Shown here one piece after another: positions 8,205-18,209 of a stretch of 64,000 nt of DNA. Position numbers and translations under genes: made by a program. A model generated the notes under the pieces. The model had not been told where the DNA came from, searched no databases, and worked only from the letters and a program-made list of their open reading frames with translations. Numbering within the stretch: the stretch's first letter is position 1; the number at the start of each line of letters is the position of its first letter. This DNA comes from Merdimmobilis hominis (GTDB lineage Bacteria; Bacillota; Clostridia; Oscillospirales; Ruminococcaceae), in the NCBI RefSeq assembly GCF_900104615.1, contig NZ_LT629939.1, forward strand, positions 221,616 to 285,615, given 5' to 3'.

Positions 8205-8280
8205 AAGAAAGCGGACGCCTCCCCTCCCGCGCATGGGATTACCCTTTGCGCTGCGGCAGAGGAGGCGTCCGCTTTCTTTT
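8205..8280. terminator. Bidirectional terminator between ftnA and the amidotransferase gene
   Basis: An 18-bp perfect inverted repeat (8205-8222 with 8261-8278) has AAGAAA on one side and CTTTCTTTTATTT on the other, serving both convergent genes. Confidence 0.85.
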
Positions 8281-8305
8281 ATTTGCCCAAGCTGGATGCC
8301 AGAGC

Positions 8306-9007
8306 TTACTGGCAGTGGGCCGCAAACTCATCGAAGATGCGCTGGTGCTGTGGACGCAGGCCGGAGAGCAGTTCCGGGTGCCACTGCACCCCAACTACAT
8401 AGCGGTGATCCAACGATTCAATCCCCTCAATCAGGCCGTCTTCACTGCGGGCGGAGACCACTAGCCCTCCGCCAAGGCGGTCAATCCCCTGGTGATGCAA
8501 GGTGTTGACCCGCAGCGCATTTGCCCGCACTGCCCGGTGCAACCGGGTGCCGGACTCCACCCGGACACTGTGGGCGAGGCCGTGAAGTTTCTCCACTTGT
8601 GAGTGATCCAGGGAACCGGGCCGCTGGGTAGGGATATCCTGGAAAAGGCTCCCGCCGAAGACCACATTCATCACCTGAAATCCCCGGCAGATGGCTAAAA
8701 TAGGCTTCTCTTCCCGAAGTGCCAACCGAAAGAGTGGGAGTTCCATAGCGTCCCGCACCGAATCGATGGGGCCGCATTGAGGGATCCGCTCCTCTCCATA
8801 AAGGGCTGGTTCCACATCCGCCCCGCCGGTGAACAAAAACCCGTCGTAGGCCCGGGCGATCCACTCCAGTTCCCCCTGGCTCACCACTGGGGGCAGAACC
8901 ACCACCTGAGCACCCGTCCGGCGCAACGAGGAAAGGTACATATGCTCCATATAACGTTGGTAAAGTTTTCCTCCCAGTGGCAGAACTGCAATAGTTGGCT
9001 GTTTCAT
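8306..9007 (-). CDS. Class I glutamine amidotransferase-like hydrolase (PuuD/peptidase C26 family)
   Basis: A 233-residue member of the gamma-glutamyl-gamma-aminobutyrate hydrolase group. The nucleophile elbow is AICRGFQ (Cys107) and the catalytic histidine-glutamate pair is in VQWHPELL; FTGGADVEP is the oxyanion-side loop. PuuD cleaves gamma-glutamylated GABA in putrescine catabolism, but related proteins act on other gamma-glutamyl amides and no Puu genes are nearby, so the substrate is open. Its leader carries a hairpin element (9121-9155) that recurs in front of another minus-strand gene at 55583. Confidence 0.85.
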   Translation of the reverse strand: MKQPTIAVLPLGGKLYQRYMEHMYLSSLRRTGAQVVVLPPVVSQGELEWIARAYDGFLFTGGADVEPALYGEERIPQCGPIDSVRDAMELPLFRLALREEKPILAICRGFQVMNVVFGGSLFQDIPTQRPGSLDHSQVEKLHGLAHSVRVESGTRLHRAVRANALRVNTLHHQGIDRLGGGLVVSARSEDGLIEGIESLDHRYVVGVQWHPELLSGLRPQHQRIFDEFAAHCQ

Positions 9008-9120
9008 CCAATCATCCCTTTCGGATTGTTTCTGGGCACACTGGCCCTTCCGGCGATACTGCTTTGGATTTGAGAAGCATCCTCCGCCAAAGGATTTGCC
9101 CGCGGCGTTTCACGAGGGGC

Positions 9121-9155
9121 TCTTCCCCAATGATCGCTTTGCGATCATTGTAACA
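9121..9155 (-). repeat. 35-bp hairpin element, copy 1 (promoter-associated)
   Basis: The core is a perfect inverted repeat CAATGATCGC-TTT-GCGATCATTG (9128-9150). The 35 bases match 55583-55617 at 33 positions. On the minus strand the palindrome begins inside TACAAT, a possible -10 hexamer, about 140 bases before the amidotransferase start. In both copies it lies in the leader of a minus-strand gene. Confidence 0.75.
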
Positions 9156-9272
9156 CAAAACCCACCCAAATAGATGAATTTTTGAAAAAGAATTGGATCC
9201 TGTCCGGTGTAAAAACTATAGAAGGGTAGAAAAAGGGGCCGGATGGCGTTCATCCAACCCCGAAAGAGATTC

Positions 9273-10577
<1,305 letters not shown>

Positions 10578-10590
10578 TCAAATCTCGATG

Positions 10591-12027
10591 TTAAACGGTC
10601 AGTTGAACCCGTTCGCCAAGCAAGTCTTTGTGCTCTTCCAGCAGGGGGTCAATACATCCGGTGAGGAACTCCTCCACCTGCTCCCCAGCCCTGCCAATGA
10701 AGTTTTGAGGGTCGAGAATCCCTTCGACTTCCTCCTGGTGAAGGCCGAAGCTGGGGTCGGCGCAGATCCGTTCGATCAGGTCGTTTTTCCCTCCATCCTC
10801 CTTGACCACCCGGGCTGCCTCAATGGAATGCTGCCGCAGCTTTTCGTGGAGTTCCTGCCGGTCTCCACCTTTTTTGACTGCGCTCATCATGATGTTTTCG
10901 GTGGCCATAAAAGGCAGTTCGCTCATCACTCGGGCGCGGATCACCTTGTCGTACACCACAAGGCCGTCGCAGACGTTCAGGAGAATCCCCAGGATGGCGT
11001 CGGTGGCCAGGAACGCTTCCGCCACTGCGATGCGCTTGTTGGCGCTGTCGTCCAAAGTGCGCTCAAACCACTGGGTGCCTGCGGTAAAAGCGGGGTTGAG
11101 GGCGTCTATCATCACATAGCGGGCCAGGGCGGTAATCCGTTCGCACCGCATGGGATTGCGCTTGTAGGGCATGGCGGAGGAACCGATCTGGTGGGCTTCA
11201 AAGGGCTCCTCCATCTCTTTGAAGTTTTGCAGGATCCGCATGTCACCAGAAAATTTCATGGCGCTTTGGGCGATGCCGGAGAGGGTGTTTAAAACCATGG
11301 AATCCACCTTGCGGCTGTAGGTCTGCCCACAGACGGGGATCACCTTGTCAAAGCCCAGTTCCGCGGCGATGGCCTGCTCCATGGCCTTGATTTTGACCGA
11401 ATCCCCGTCAAACAGTTCCACAAAGCTGGCCTGGGTGCCGGTGGTCCCCTTGATGCCCCGCAGGGCCAGGTTGTCTAGGCGGTGCTCCACCTCCTGGTAG
11501 TCCATATAAAGCTCGTTCACCCACAGGGTGGCCCGCTTGCCCACTGTGGTCAGCTGGGCGGGCTGAAGGTGGGTGTAAGCCAGGGCGGGCATATCTTTGT
11601 ATTTTCTGGCAAAAGCCGCCAGCAAGGCGATGACGCTCAAAAGCTTGCGCCGCACCAGCTGGAGGCCCTCCCGCATGATCAGAATATCGGTGTTGTCCCC
11701 CACATAACAGCTGGTGGCCCCCAGGTGGATGATCCCTTTTGCCTCAGGGCATTGGACCCCATAGGCGTAGACATGGCTCATCACATCATGGCGGGTTTCT
11801 TTTTCCCGGGCGATGGCAACTTCATAGTTGATGTCGTCCTTGTGGGCTTCCAACTGGGCGATCTGCTCCTCAGTGATGGGCAGGCCCTGGGCCTTCTCCG
11901 CCTTGGCGAGGGCAATCCACAGCCGGCGCCAGGTCTTGAATTTATTGTCCTCTGAGAAGATATACTGCATCTCCCGGCTGGCGTACCGGGTCTCAAAAGG
12001 GCTGATGTACCGGTCATGTTGTTCCAT
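10591..12027 (-). CDS. purB: Adenylosuccinate lyase
   Basis: A 478-residue member of the fumarase/aspartase superfamily, with the signature SSAMPYKRNPMRCE at about residue 285 and the catalytic-histidine segment THLQPAQ. It removes fumarate both from SAICAR in IMP synthesis and from adenylosuccinate in AMP synthesis, which explains its place between purF and purA. ATG 12027 is preceded by AAGGAAAGGACG. The spacing to purF is 23 bases. Confidence 0.96.
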   Translation of the reverse strand: MEQHDRYISPFETRYASREMQYIFSEDNKFKTWRRLWIALAKAEKAQGLPITEEQIAQLEAHKDDINYEVAIAREKETRHDVMSHVYAYGVQCPEAKGIIHLGATSCYVGDNTDILIMREGLQLVRRKLLSVIALLAAFARKYKDMPALAYTHLQPAQLTTVGKRATLWVNELYMDYQEVEHRLDNLALRGIKGTTGTQASFVELFDGDSVKIKAMEQAIAAELGFDKVIPVCGQTYSRKVDSMVLNTLSGIAQSAMKFSGDMRILQNFKEMEEPFEAHQIGSSAMPYKRNPMRCERITALARYVMIDALNPAFTAGTQWFERTLDDSANKRIAVAEAFLATDAILGILLNVCDGLVVYDKVIRARVMSELPFMATENIMMSAVKKGGDRQELHEKLRQHSIEAARVVKEDGGKNDLIERICADPSFGLHQEEVEGILDPQNFIGRAGEQVEEFLTGCIDPLLEEHKDLLGERVQLTV

Positions 12028-12050
12028 AAACCCACGTCCTTTCCTTGTTG

Positions 12051-13466
12051 TTAAGCTTCAAACCGGCATTTATCCCCCACCGCAGGCGGCGGCACCGGAT
12101 AGTTGCCGGTAAAACAGGCATCGCAGATACTGTGGGTGAAGTGGGGGACCAGGTTGGGCAGGTCCTCCACCCCCAAATATCCCAAGCTGTCCACCCCGAT
12201 GATCCCGGCGATCTCCTCCACCGAGTGGCGGCAGGCGATGAGGTTTTCTCTGGAATCCACGTCCACCCCAAAATAGCAGGGATAGAGGAAGGGCGGCGAG
12301 GAGAGGCGCAGGTGGATCTCCTTGGCCCCGGCATCCCGCAGCAGTTTGACAATCTGCCGGCTGGTAGTTCCCCGGACAATGGAGTCGTCGATAAGCACCA
12401 CACGCTTCCCTTGGACGGTGCTGGCCATGGGGTTGAGCTTGATCCGCACCGCATTTTCCCGCTGTTTCTGCCCTGGGGCGATGAAAGTGCGGCCGATGTA
12501 CCGGTTTTTCACAAACCCGACCCCATAGGGGATGCCGCTCTCCTGGGAATACCCCAATGCGGCGTCCAGCCCGGAATCGGGGACGCCCACCACCACATCA
12601 GCGCGGACAGGGTGCCGCCGGGCCAGCAACACCCCCGCCCTTAAACGGGCCTCATGGACACTGCACCCGTCGATGACCGAATCCGGCCGGGCAAAATAGA
12701 TGTATTCAAAAATGCACTGGGAACCCCGTCTGCCGCAGTGGGATTTGTGACTGGTAATCCCCTCCTGGCTGGCGACTACGATCTCACCGGGTTCAATGTC
12801 CCGGACAAAGACAGCGCCCACCGCATCCAGGGCACAGCTCTCGCTGGCGAAGAGAACGCTCTCCCCCAGCCGGCCCATGCAGAGGGGGCGGAACCCCATA
12901 GGGTCCCGGGCGGCAATCAGCTTGCGGGGGCTGGTGATCACCAGGGAATAGGCCCCAGACAGCCGGTGCATGGCGGCCTCCACCGCCGCTTCGATGCTGG
13001 GCGCGGTCAGGCGGGCCCGGGTGATGGCGTGGGCGATGACCTCTGTGTCCGAGGTGCCGTAGAAAATGTCCCCTTGAAGCTCAAACTCCTCCCGCAGCTC
13101 GGTGGCGTTGGTCAGGTTGCCGTTGTGGGCCAGAGCCATATTCCCCTTGCGATGGCGGATGAGCAGCGGCTGGGCATTTTCCAGCACCTGACTGCCTGTG
13201 GTGGCATAACGGCAATGACCAATGGCAATCTGCCCCCGCTTCATCGACTTCAGCAGGGATGGTTGGAACACCTCACCAACCAGGCCCAAATTCTTGTAAC
13301 AGGAGATCACCCCCCGGTCGTTGACCGCGATTCCGCAGCTCTCCTGGCCCCGGTGCTGCAAGGCATAGAGGCCGTGGTAACTGGCCGAGACCACATCCAC
13401 CCCGTCAGGGCTGTAGATCCCGAATACTCCGCACTCCTCATGGAGTTCCGACTGCCACTCCATCAT
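12051..13466 (-). CDS. purF: Amidophosphoribosyltransferase (iron-sulfur type)
   Basis: A 471-residue enzyme that makes phosphoribosylamine from PRPP and glutamine, the committed purine step. The glutaminase Cys12 follows an 11-residue propeptide (HEECGVFGIY); the PRPP loop is RVVLIDDSIVRGTT. Cysteines at GSQCIFEY, LYPCYFGVD and the C-terminal SICDACF pair match the 4Fe-4S ligands of the Bacillus-type enzyme, whose cluster makes it oxygen sensitive. Its ATG overlaps the purC stop as TAATG, so translation is coupled. Confidence 0.97.
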   Translation of the reverse strand: MMEWQSELHEECGVFGIYSPDGVDVVSASYHGLYALQHRGQESCGIAVNDRGVISCYKNLGLVGEVFQPSLLKSMKRGQIAIGHCRYATTGSQVLENAQPLLIRHRKGNMALAHNGNLTNATELREEFELQGDIFYGTSDTEVIAHAITRARLTAPSIEAAVEAAMHRLSGAYSLVITSPRKLIAARDPMGFRPLCMGRLGESVLFASESCALDAVGAVFVRDIEPGEIVVASQEGITSHKSHCGRRGSQCIFEYIYFARPDSVIDGCSVHEARLRAGVLLARRHPVRADVVVGVPDSGLDAALGYSQESGIPYGVGFVKNRYIGRTFIAPGQKQRENAVRIKLNPMASTVQGKRVVLIDDSIVRGTTSRQIVKLLRDAGAKEIHLRLSSPPFLYPCYFGVDVDSRENLIACRHSVEEIAGIIGVDSLGYLGVEDLPNLVPHFTHSICDACFTGNYPVPPPAVGDKCRFEA

Positions 13467-14176
13467 TATTCCCCCATCAGGCGCTTCATAACCTCTTGGT
13501 ATGCGCCTTCCGCATTGCCCAAATCCCGGCGGAACCGGTCTTTATCCAGTTTTTCCCCTGTTGTGCTGTCCCAAAAGCGGCAGGTGTCGGGGCTGATCTC
13601 ATCGGCCAGGATCACGGCTCCATCGGGAGTGCGGCCAAATTCCAGCTTAAAATCGATGAGGTCGATATCCGCTTCCTTCAAATACCCCCGCAGGATGTCA
13701 TTGATCTGAAGGGCATAGGATTGGATTGCCTTCATCTCCTCCGGGGTAGCCAATCCCATGGCATAGACATGGGTCTCGTTGATCATAGGGTCGCCCAGTT
13801 GGTCGTTTTTATAACTGTACTCCAGCACGGTGGAAGCCATAGGGGTCCCTTCGGGAAGGCCCATCCGCTTGGCCAGGCCACCGGCGGCGATATTGCGCAC
13901 TACCACCTCCACCGGGATGATCTCCACTTTTTTCACCAAGGTCTCCCGGTCGGAGAGCTGCTGCACATAGTGGGTCGGAATGCCCTTGGCCTCCAGCATC
14001 TGCATCAAGAAGTTGGTCACCTTGTTGTTGATGACCCCTTTGCCTTGGATCGTCCCTTTTTTCAGGCCGTTGAAGGCGGTGGCATCGTCTTTGTACTGCA
14101 CCAGATAGAGATTCTCATCATCGGTTTTGAACACTTTTTTGGCTTTGCCCTCGTAGAGCTGCTCCCGTTTTTCCAT
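13466..14176 (-). CDS. purC: Phosphoribosylaminoimidazole-succinocarboxamide (SAICAR) synthase
   Basis: A 236-residue product, normal for PurC. The ATP-binding N-terminus [10 protein letters not shown] and the signature [20 protein letters not shown] and LEFGR are present. It ligates aspartate to CAIR with ATP. ATG 14176 is chosen because AGGGGGT stands 8 bases before it; an in-frame start at 14197 overlaps the leader hairpin. It is the first structural gene of the operon. Only 24 bases separate the leader terminator from its ATG, too few for a separate promoter, so expression requires read-through of that hairpin. Confidence 0.96.
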   Translation of the reverse strand: MEKREQLYEGKAKKVFKTDDENLYLVQYKDDATAFNGLKKGTIQGKGVINNKVTNFLMQMLEAKGIPTHYVQQLSDRETLVKKVEIIPVEVVVRNIAAGGLAKRMGLPEGTPMASTVLEYSYKNDQLGDPMINETHVYAMGLATPEEMKAIQSYALQINDILRGYLKEADIDLIDFKLEFGRTPDGAVILADEISPDTCRFWDSTTGEKLDKDRFRRDLGNAEGAYQEVMKRLMGE

Positions 14177-14200
14177 TGCAAAGTACCCCCTGTTCAAAAT

Positions 14201-14232
14201 GAAAAGGGCCGAGGTGCAGTTGCACCTCGGCC
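14201..14232 (-). terminator. Terminator/attenuator hairpin in the purC leader
   Basis: A perfect 26-base inverted repeat (14207-14232, GGCCGAGGTGC stem with a 4-base loop) is followed on the minus strand by CTTTTCATTTT. It begins 7 bases after the stop of the leader ORF and ends about 25 bases before the purC start. Since no promoter fits in between, it should act as an attenuator for the purine operon. Confidence 0.75.
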
Positions 14233-14239
14233 TTGTTTT

Positions 14240-14311
14240 TTAGAAATCTGCTTTTGGGGTATACGGGGTCCATGCGATTTTGCGCAGCGCATATTTGCAG
14301 CACTTTTGCAT
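14240..14311 (-). CDS. Leader ORF of 23 codons in front of purC
   Basis: ATG 14311 is preceded by AAGAAGGAGG with a 9-base gap, as strong a ribosome-binding site as any in the window. The product begins MQKCCKYALRKIAW and ends TPYTPKADF: a short cationic peptide with a Cys-Cys pair and a proline-rich end. It has no run of one amino acid, so it is not a classical amino-acid attenuator. The stop codon is 7 bases from the terminator hairpin, so a ribosome finishing or pausing there would cover the stem. I do not recognise the peptide family; function is inferred only from position. Confidence 0.55.
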   Translation of the reverse strand: MQKCCKYALRKIAWTPYTPKADF

Positions 14312-14381
14312 AAAGCACAACCTCCTTCTTGCTGTATCTCCCAAAAAGCCGATCCAAACGCCCGCTTGGATCACAGGGTTT

Positions 14382-14410
14382 ATTTTAGTGGATATGGGGC
14401 AAGAAATCAA
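14382..14410 (-). promoter_or_regulatory. Promoter of the purine operon leader
   Basis: On the minus strand TTGATT (14410-14405), 17-base spacer and TAAAAT (14387-14382). The transcript would start near 14376, pass a GATCCAA/TTGGATC hairpin (14350-14371), then the leader ORF. I looked for a purine riboswitch here and found none. Confidence 0.65.
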
Positions 14411-14545
14411 TCTTTTTTGAATAGTTTGCCGCAGGTTCAGTGGGTTCCATAGATGGAAAAGGATTTTAAAGGAATTTTTTGTATTTTTCTACCAAACCCT
14501 CTTTCTGCAAGTGGAAACAGTTGGAATTTCATTTCCAAAAAAGAT

Positions 14546-15535
14546 CTACTCGGCGGTGACTTCCAACGGGCAGACGCCCCCCTCCTCGAACTGTTTGAGG
14601 CTAGTGAGGGCGTTGCGCACCATGTCATCCCCTGCCTGGTCGGTGTAAAAGGCGATGTGATGGGTCATGGTCACATTGGGGAACTGGCGCAGATAGGCCA
14701 TAGCCTGGTTTTGCAGGATGCTGCACCGGTGGTCCTGGAAGTAGATTCCCCCTTCCCCTTCGATGACATCCAGTCCCAAAGCGCCGATTTTCCCCAATTC
14801 CACCCCTTCGATCAGGGCCTGGGTGTCCATCAGTTCCCCGCGGGCGGTGTTGATGAGGACCACCCCGTCCTTCATTTTTTTGAGGCTCTCCCGGTTCACC
14901 ATATGGCGGCTCTCCTCATTGAGAGGCACGTGGAAGGAGAGAATGTCGCTTTCTGCAAAAATCTCCTCCAAAGAGACATACTGGGCAATCCCCTCCAGCT
15001 CCTCGCTTGGATAGGGGTCATAAGCCAGGATCTTGCACCCAAACCCGGTGAGATTTTTCGCCACCGTCCGTCCGATGTGCCCAGTGCCCACAATACCCAC
15101 TGTCAAGCAGCGCAGCTCCCGCCCCTGGAGCCCGTCGATGGTGTAGTCGTTGACCCCTTCCCGGGCGATGGCCTGTTTGGCGTGGCGCAGGCACATAAGC
15201 ATGAGCAGCACTGCAAAGTCGGCCACCCCGTTGGGGGCATAGGCCCCTTTACTGACCCGGATGCCCAGCTCCTTGGCGGCGTTCAGGTCAATGTGGTTGT
15301 AGCCGATGCTGCGGCAGGCGATAAACTTCACCCCGTTGCCGGCAAGGGCTTCCATCAGCTCCCGGTCCAGTCTGCCAGAGCCGGAGATGGAAACCCCTTC
15401 GCACCCTTTGGAAAGCTCTGCATTTTCCAGAGACAGGGTTTCGGTGCAGCGGATGACGGTGCAGCCCAGCTCCTTTTCATACCAGTCAAATGCCGCTGTT
15501 TCATATGGGCGGCAGGAATAAGCGGCGAGTTTCAT
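14546..15535 (-). CDS. D-2-hydroxyacid dehydrogenase, VanH / D-lactate dehydrogenase type
   Basis: A 329-residue NAD-dependent dehydrogenase that would reduce a 2-ketoacid to a D-hydroxyacid, typically pyruvate to D-lactate. The Rossmann motif is VGIVGTGHIGRTVAKNL (about residue 146). The catalytic triad is visible: Arg in NTARGELMDT, Glu in DVIEGEGGIYF and His in THHIAFYTDQA. The wording RSIGYNHID and HIAFYT is closer to VanH and lactobacillar D-LDH than to glycerate dehydrogenases. No vanA or vanX homologue is nearby, so a fermentative role is more likely than glycopeptide resistance. It stands alone on the minus strand. Confidence 0.88.
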   Translation of the reverse strand: MKLAAYSCRPYETAAFDWYEKELGCTVIRCTETLSLENAELSKGCEGVSISGSGRLDRELMEALAGNGVKFIACRSIGYNHIDLNAAKELGIRVSKGAYAPNGVADFAVLLMLMCLRHAKQAIAREGVNDYTIDGLQGRELRCLTVGIVGTGHIGRTVAKNLTGFGCKILAYDPYPSEELEGIAQYVSLEEIFAESDILSFHVPLNEESRHMVNRESLKKMKDGVVLINTARGELMDTQALIEGVELGKIGALGLDVIEGEGGIYFQDHRCSILQNQAMAYLRQFPNVTMTHHIAFYTDQAGDDMVRNALTSLKQFEEGGVCPLEVTAE

Positions 15536-15635
15536 ACAAATATCCCCCTTTGATTGTCTAATTGTAATTCCAGTATATCGGTTTTTCTAGGCATACGCAA
15601 CAAAAACCGGACGGTCTCCCGCCCGGTTTTCCCCC

Positions 15636-16277
15636 TCACAGGGTGAGATTGATTTTATTCTCCCCGTTTTGGATGACAAAATCCGCATCGGTCAATAGGC
15701 CGTCCTGCTTGCAGGAACTGGTCATGACCTCCATCTCCACCGAGAGATCCAGCATATCGTCCTCATAGAGGTTGGCATGCTGTTTTTCCATGGCGGATTT
15801 GATCTCTTTGAGATGCTTTTCCACCTTGTCCCGCTGGTCAGTCATAGTGCCGCTGCGCTCAATCCGCTCATATTTTTCCAGGATTGCCTGGAAGGTGGGC
15901 AGATAGTAGTGGAAAAACCGCTGTACCCCGGGGATGTTTTCTGGCTGCTCCCCCAGGGCGTCCAGGATTTTTTTAGCCGTTTTACAAATGGCCACCGCCT
16001 CGTCCTTGATGCCAGGGTCGTGGATGCGCAGTTCCACCTTCCAAATAGCGTCTAGGTATTGGTTGCCCTCGGCGAGGACCTGCTGGAGCATGGCGGCCCG
16101 CTCCTTAGAAGCAGGGGCCTCCATCTCGGTTTTGCGGGGGCGGAACACCACCCACATCAGCCCAAACACGGCTGCTCCAGCCAGGAGGCCCAAGGGCCAA
16201 TTTTCTGCAAACAGCCACACCACTGCGCCGGACAGGATGCCCAACACGCCGGGGAGGAGGTAACGGTTTAGATTCAT
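15636..16277 (-). CDS. xpaC: XpaC-like membrane-anchored protein
   Basis: A 213-residue protein with two N-terminal membrane helices (about residues 8-22 and 26-44) and a long, mostly helical cytoplasmic part. It resembles the XpaC family, named for 5-bromo-4-chloroindolyl phosphate hydrolysis in Bacillus but of unknown biochemical role. ATG 16277 has AGGAG 8 bases upstream. It follows telA, the partner it also has in other Firmicutes, so the two probably form an envelope-stress or anion-resistance unit. Confidence 0.72.
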   Translation of the reverse strand: MNLNRYLLPGVLGILSGAVVWLFAENWPLGLLAGAAVFGLMWVVFRPRKTEMEAPASKERAAMLQQVLAEGNQYLDAIWKVELRIHDPGIKDEAVAICKTAKKILDALGEQPENIPGVQRFFHYYLPTFQAILEKYERIERSGTMTDQRDKVEKHLKEIKSAMEKQHANLYEDDMLDLSVEMEVMTSSCKQDGLLTDADFVIQNGENKINLTL

Positions 16278-16403
16278 ACAGGAAACTCCTATCGTTTCAA
16301 GTGGATATGATATGTGGAAGCGCAGGGAGGATGGCAAACCAGGTTCCTCCTGCCAGAGGAAGCCCTTGGGTGCGGGATTTCCCCGCACAGCAATTCTCCC
16401 CTT

Positions 16404-17585
16404 CTATCCCCGGATATCCAGTAGCTTCTGCTTCAGCTCGCCTTCGATGCGGCCCAACTCCGCTTCGGCAGCGCGGCGTTTAGCACGGCCGTCCTCCTGG
16501 ATTTTGACTACCTCGTCCAGGGTGGAGATCAGCTGTTGGTTGGTGTATTTGAGAGTCTCCAGGTCCACGATGCCCCGCTCGCTCTCCTTGGCCGCTTCCA
16601 CTGTGCCCATTTTAAGGGTGTCCGCATTCTTCTTGAGGAGTTCATTGGTCATATCGGTGACTGCCCGTTGGGCCTCCATCGCCTCCCGGGAGTGGGCGAT
16701 GCCCAAAGCCAGCACCATCTGGTTTTTCCACAAGGGGATGGTGTTGACCAATGTGGACTGGATCTTCTCCGCCATCAAGGCGTCGTTGTTCTGCACCATG
16801 CGGATCTGGGGCGCCATCTGGATGGATACCATCCGGGTCAGCTCCAGGTCGTGGAGTTTCTTCTCAAACCGGTCGCACATGGCGGCAAAGTCATTGGCCG
16901 CCTGGGCGTCCTCCGCCAAGCCGGATCGCTGGGCTTTGGCTTTCAGCTCTTCCAAAGTGGTGGAGCGGACATCGGCCAGCCGCTTTTTGCCGGCGAGGAT
17001 GTACATGGTCAGCTCTTTAAAATAGGTCAAATTGAGGGCATACAGCTTATCCAGCATAGCAATGTCCTTCATCAGCTGCACCTGATGGCCGTCCAGCACC
17101 CCGGCGATTTTCTCCACATTGAGTTCCGCTTTGTCATAGCGGGCTTTCATCTTCTCCACCTGGTTGGTGGCTTTTTTAAAGAGGCCAAAGAACCCGCCTT
17201 TCTCCTCTTCTTCCAGGGAGAAGCTCTTGAGCTCCACCACCAGATCGGTGATCGCATCCCCCACCTCGCCCAGGTCTTTGGTCCGCACACTCTGAAGGGC
17301 GCTTTCTGAGAAGGCGGCGATCTTCTTCTGGCAGGCTGCTCCGTATTGCAGGACGATGGTGGAGTTATTCACGTCGATCTTCTCGGCAAAATCGCTGACC
17401 ATCTGCCTCTCCTCCGGGGAAAGGGAACTTTCGCTGAGATAGTCCGGGTTCTCCTCCGGGGCGGTGGCCAAGGCTTCCTCCGCCGCAGGCTTCAGCGCCA
17501 GGGAACTCTCCTCATAGGGTTCCAAGGTCAGCACGGGGGCGGCTTCCCCCAGCTCTAATTCGATGGGGTTCTTCTCGTTGGGCAT
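16404..17585 (-). CDS. telA: TelA/KlaA toxic anion resistance family protein
   Basis: A 393-residue, mostly alpha-helical soluble protein with charged coiled-coil stretches and segments characteristic of TelA: DLVVELKSFS, MLDKLYALNLTYFKELTMYILAG and LWKNQMVLALGIAHSREAM. Family members are linked with tellurite and lantibiotic tolerance; the mechanism is unknown. ATG 17585 follows AAAGGAGG with a 7-base gap, so the longer frame starting at 17678 is rejected. A TTGCGC-17-TATAAT promoter lies about 105 bases upstream. Confidence 0.85.
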   Translation of the reverse strand: MPNEKNPIELELGEAAPVLTLEPYEESSLALKPAAEEALATAPEENPDYLSESSLSPEERQMVSDFAEKIDVNNSTIVLQYGAACQKKIAAFSESALQSVRTKDLGEVGDAITDLVVELKSFSLEEEEKGGFFGLFKKATNQVEKMKARYDKAELNVEKIAGVLDGHQVQLMKDIAMLDKLYALNLTYFKELTMYILAGKKRLADVRSTTLEELKAKAQRSGLAEDAQAANDFAAMCDRFEKKLHDLELTRMVSIQMAPQIRMVQNNDALMAEKIQSTLVNTIPLWKNQMVLALGIAHSREAMEAQRAVTDMTNELLKKNADTLKMGTVEAAKESERGIVDLETLKYTNQQLISTLDEVVKIQEDGRAKRRAAEAELGRIEGELKQKLLDIRG

Positions 17586-17690
17586 GTGGTCTCCTCCTTT
17601 AATATCCCCGTCCCCTGTGGGACAAAGTTGGTCGTTCCAAACAACAGGCAGCTTCCTGGGCCTGTCAGATTCAGCCATATTTGTCTTTCA

Positions 17691-17719
17691 TTATACACGG
17701 TTTCCCAATCCAGCGCAAC
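17691..17719 (-). promoter_or_regulatory. Promoter of telA-xpaC
   Basis: On the minus strand TTGCGC (17719-17714), 17-base spacer, TATAAT (17696-17691). Confidence 0.65.
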
Positions 17720-17800
17720 AAAACTTCTCCCGGCGGATGGCAAAAGCCCCCTGGGAATCTGAGGGGTCTGACGGTTCCGCTCTCCCAGGGAATGTCCCTA

Positions 17801-17834
17801 TAAAAAAGCGCCGGATGCAGGCACATCCGGCGCT
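17801..17834 (-). terminator. Terminator of the dhaL-dhaK-lsrF-VOC operon
   Basis: An 11-bp stem (AGCGCCGGATG with CATCCGGCGCT) is followed on the minus strand by TTTTTTATA, just after the last gene of the operon. Confidence 0.88.
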
Positions 17835-17866
17835 GGGCAGGTACTTTTACAGGGGAAAGAATCCCG

Positions 17867-18187
17867 CTATTTCTCCTCGTACAGCTCGATGATGGCGTCG
17901 TCCTGAATCACAAAGGCGATGCGCACCCCAGGGCCGATTTCCTGCGGCCCGAAGATGATCCGGTCGGCGGCGTCCAAATAGGGCTTCATGTCGTCCACCT
18001 TATAAGCCACATGGGGATTTTTGTGCATGATCTCCGGGAAAGGGGTTCCCTCCTCAAATTTCAGGTACTCGATTTTGTAATCGTAATCATCCACGTTGCT
18101 AACCCAGAATTTCATGGCCTCGTTGTAGGTCATGCCGGGTTTTTTGTTGGTCACCGGGATGCCGATGTGCATATAGGTTGCAGACAT
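17867..18187 (-). CDS. Small VOC/glyoxalase-like protein
   Basis: A 106-residue protein opening with YMHIGIPVT and closing with DDAIIELYEEK, the pattern of one vicinal-oxygen-chelate half module in which the first-strand His and last-strand Glu would bind metal. The pairing of such small proteins as dimers is usual. ATG 18187 has AAAGGAGC 8 bases upstream; the frame's earlier start at 18205 overlaps that site. It is the last gene of the dhaL-dhaK-lsrF operon, 22 bases after lsrF, so it probably acts on the same sugar phosphate, perhaps as an isomerase or epimerase (inference). Confidence 0.7.
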   Translation of the reverse strand: MSATYMHIGIPVTNKKPGMTYNEAMKFWVSNVDDYDYKIEYLKFEEGTPFPEIMHKNPHVAYKVDDMKPYLDAADRIIFGPQEIGPGVRIAFVIQDDAIIELYEEK

Positions 18188-18209
18188 GGGGATCGCTCCT
18201 TTCACAAGA

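Noticed and set aside
14312-14400. Possible purine riboswitch in the purC leader
   Set aside because: The conserved core loops of the guanine/adenine aptamer are absent; only a short GATCCAA hairpin and the leader ORF are present.
14546-15535. VanH as part of a vancomycin-resistance cluster
   Set aside because: No vanA/vanB ligase, vanX dipeptidase or VanRS pair is near, so a fermentative D-lactate dehydrogenase is simpler.
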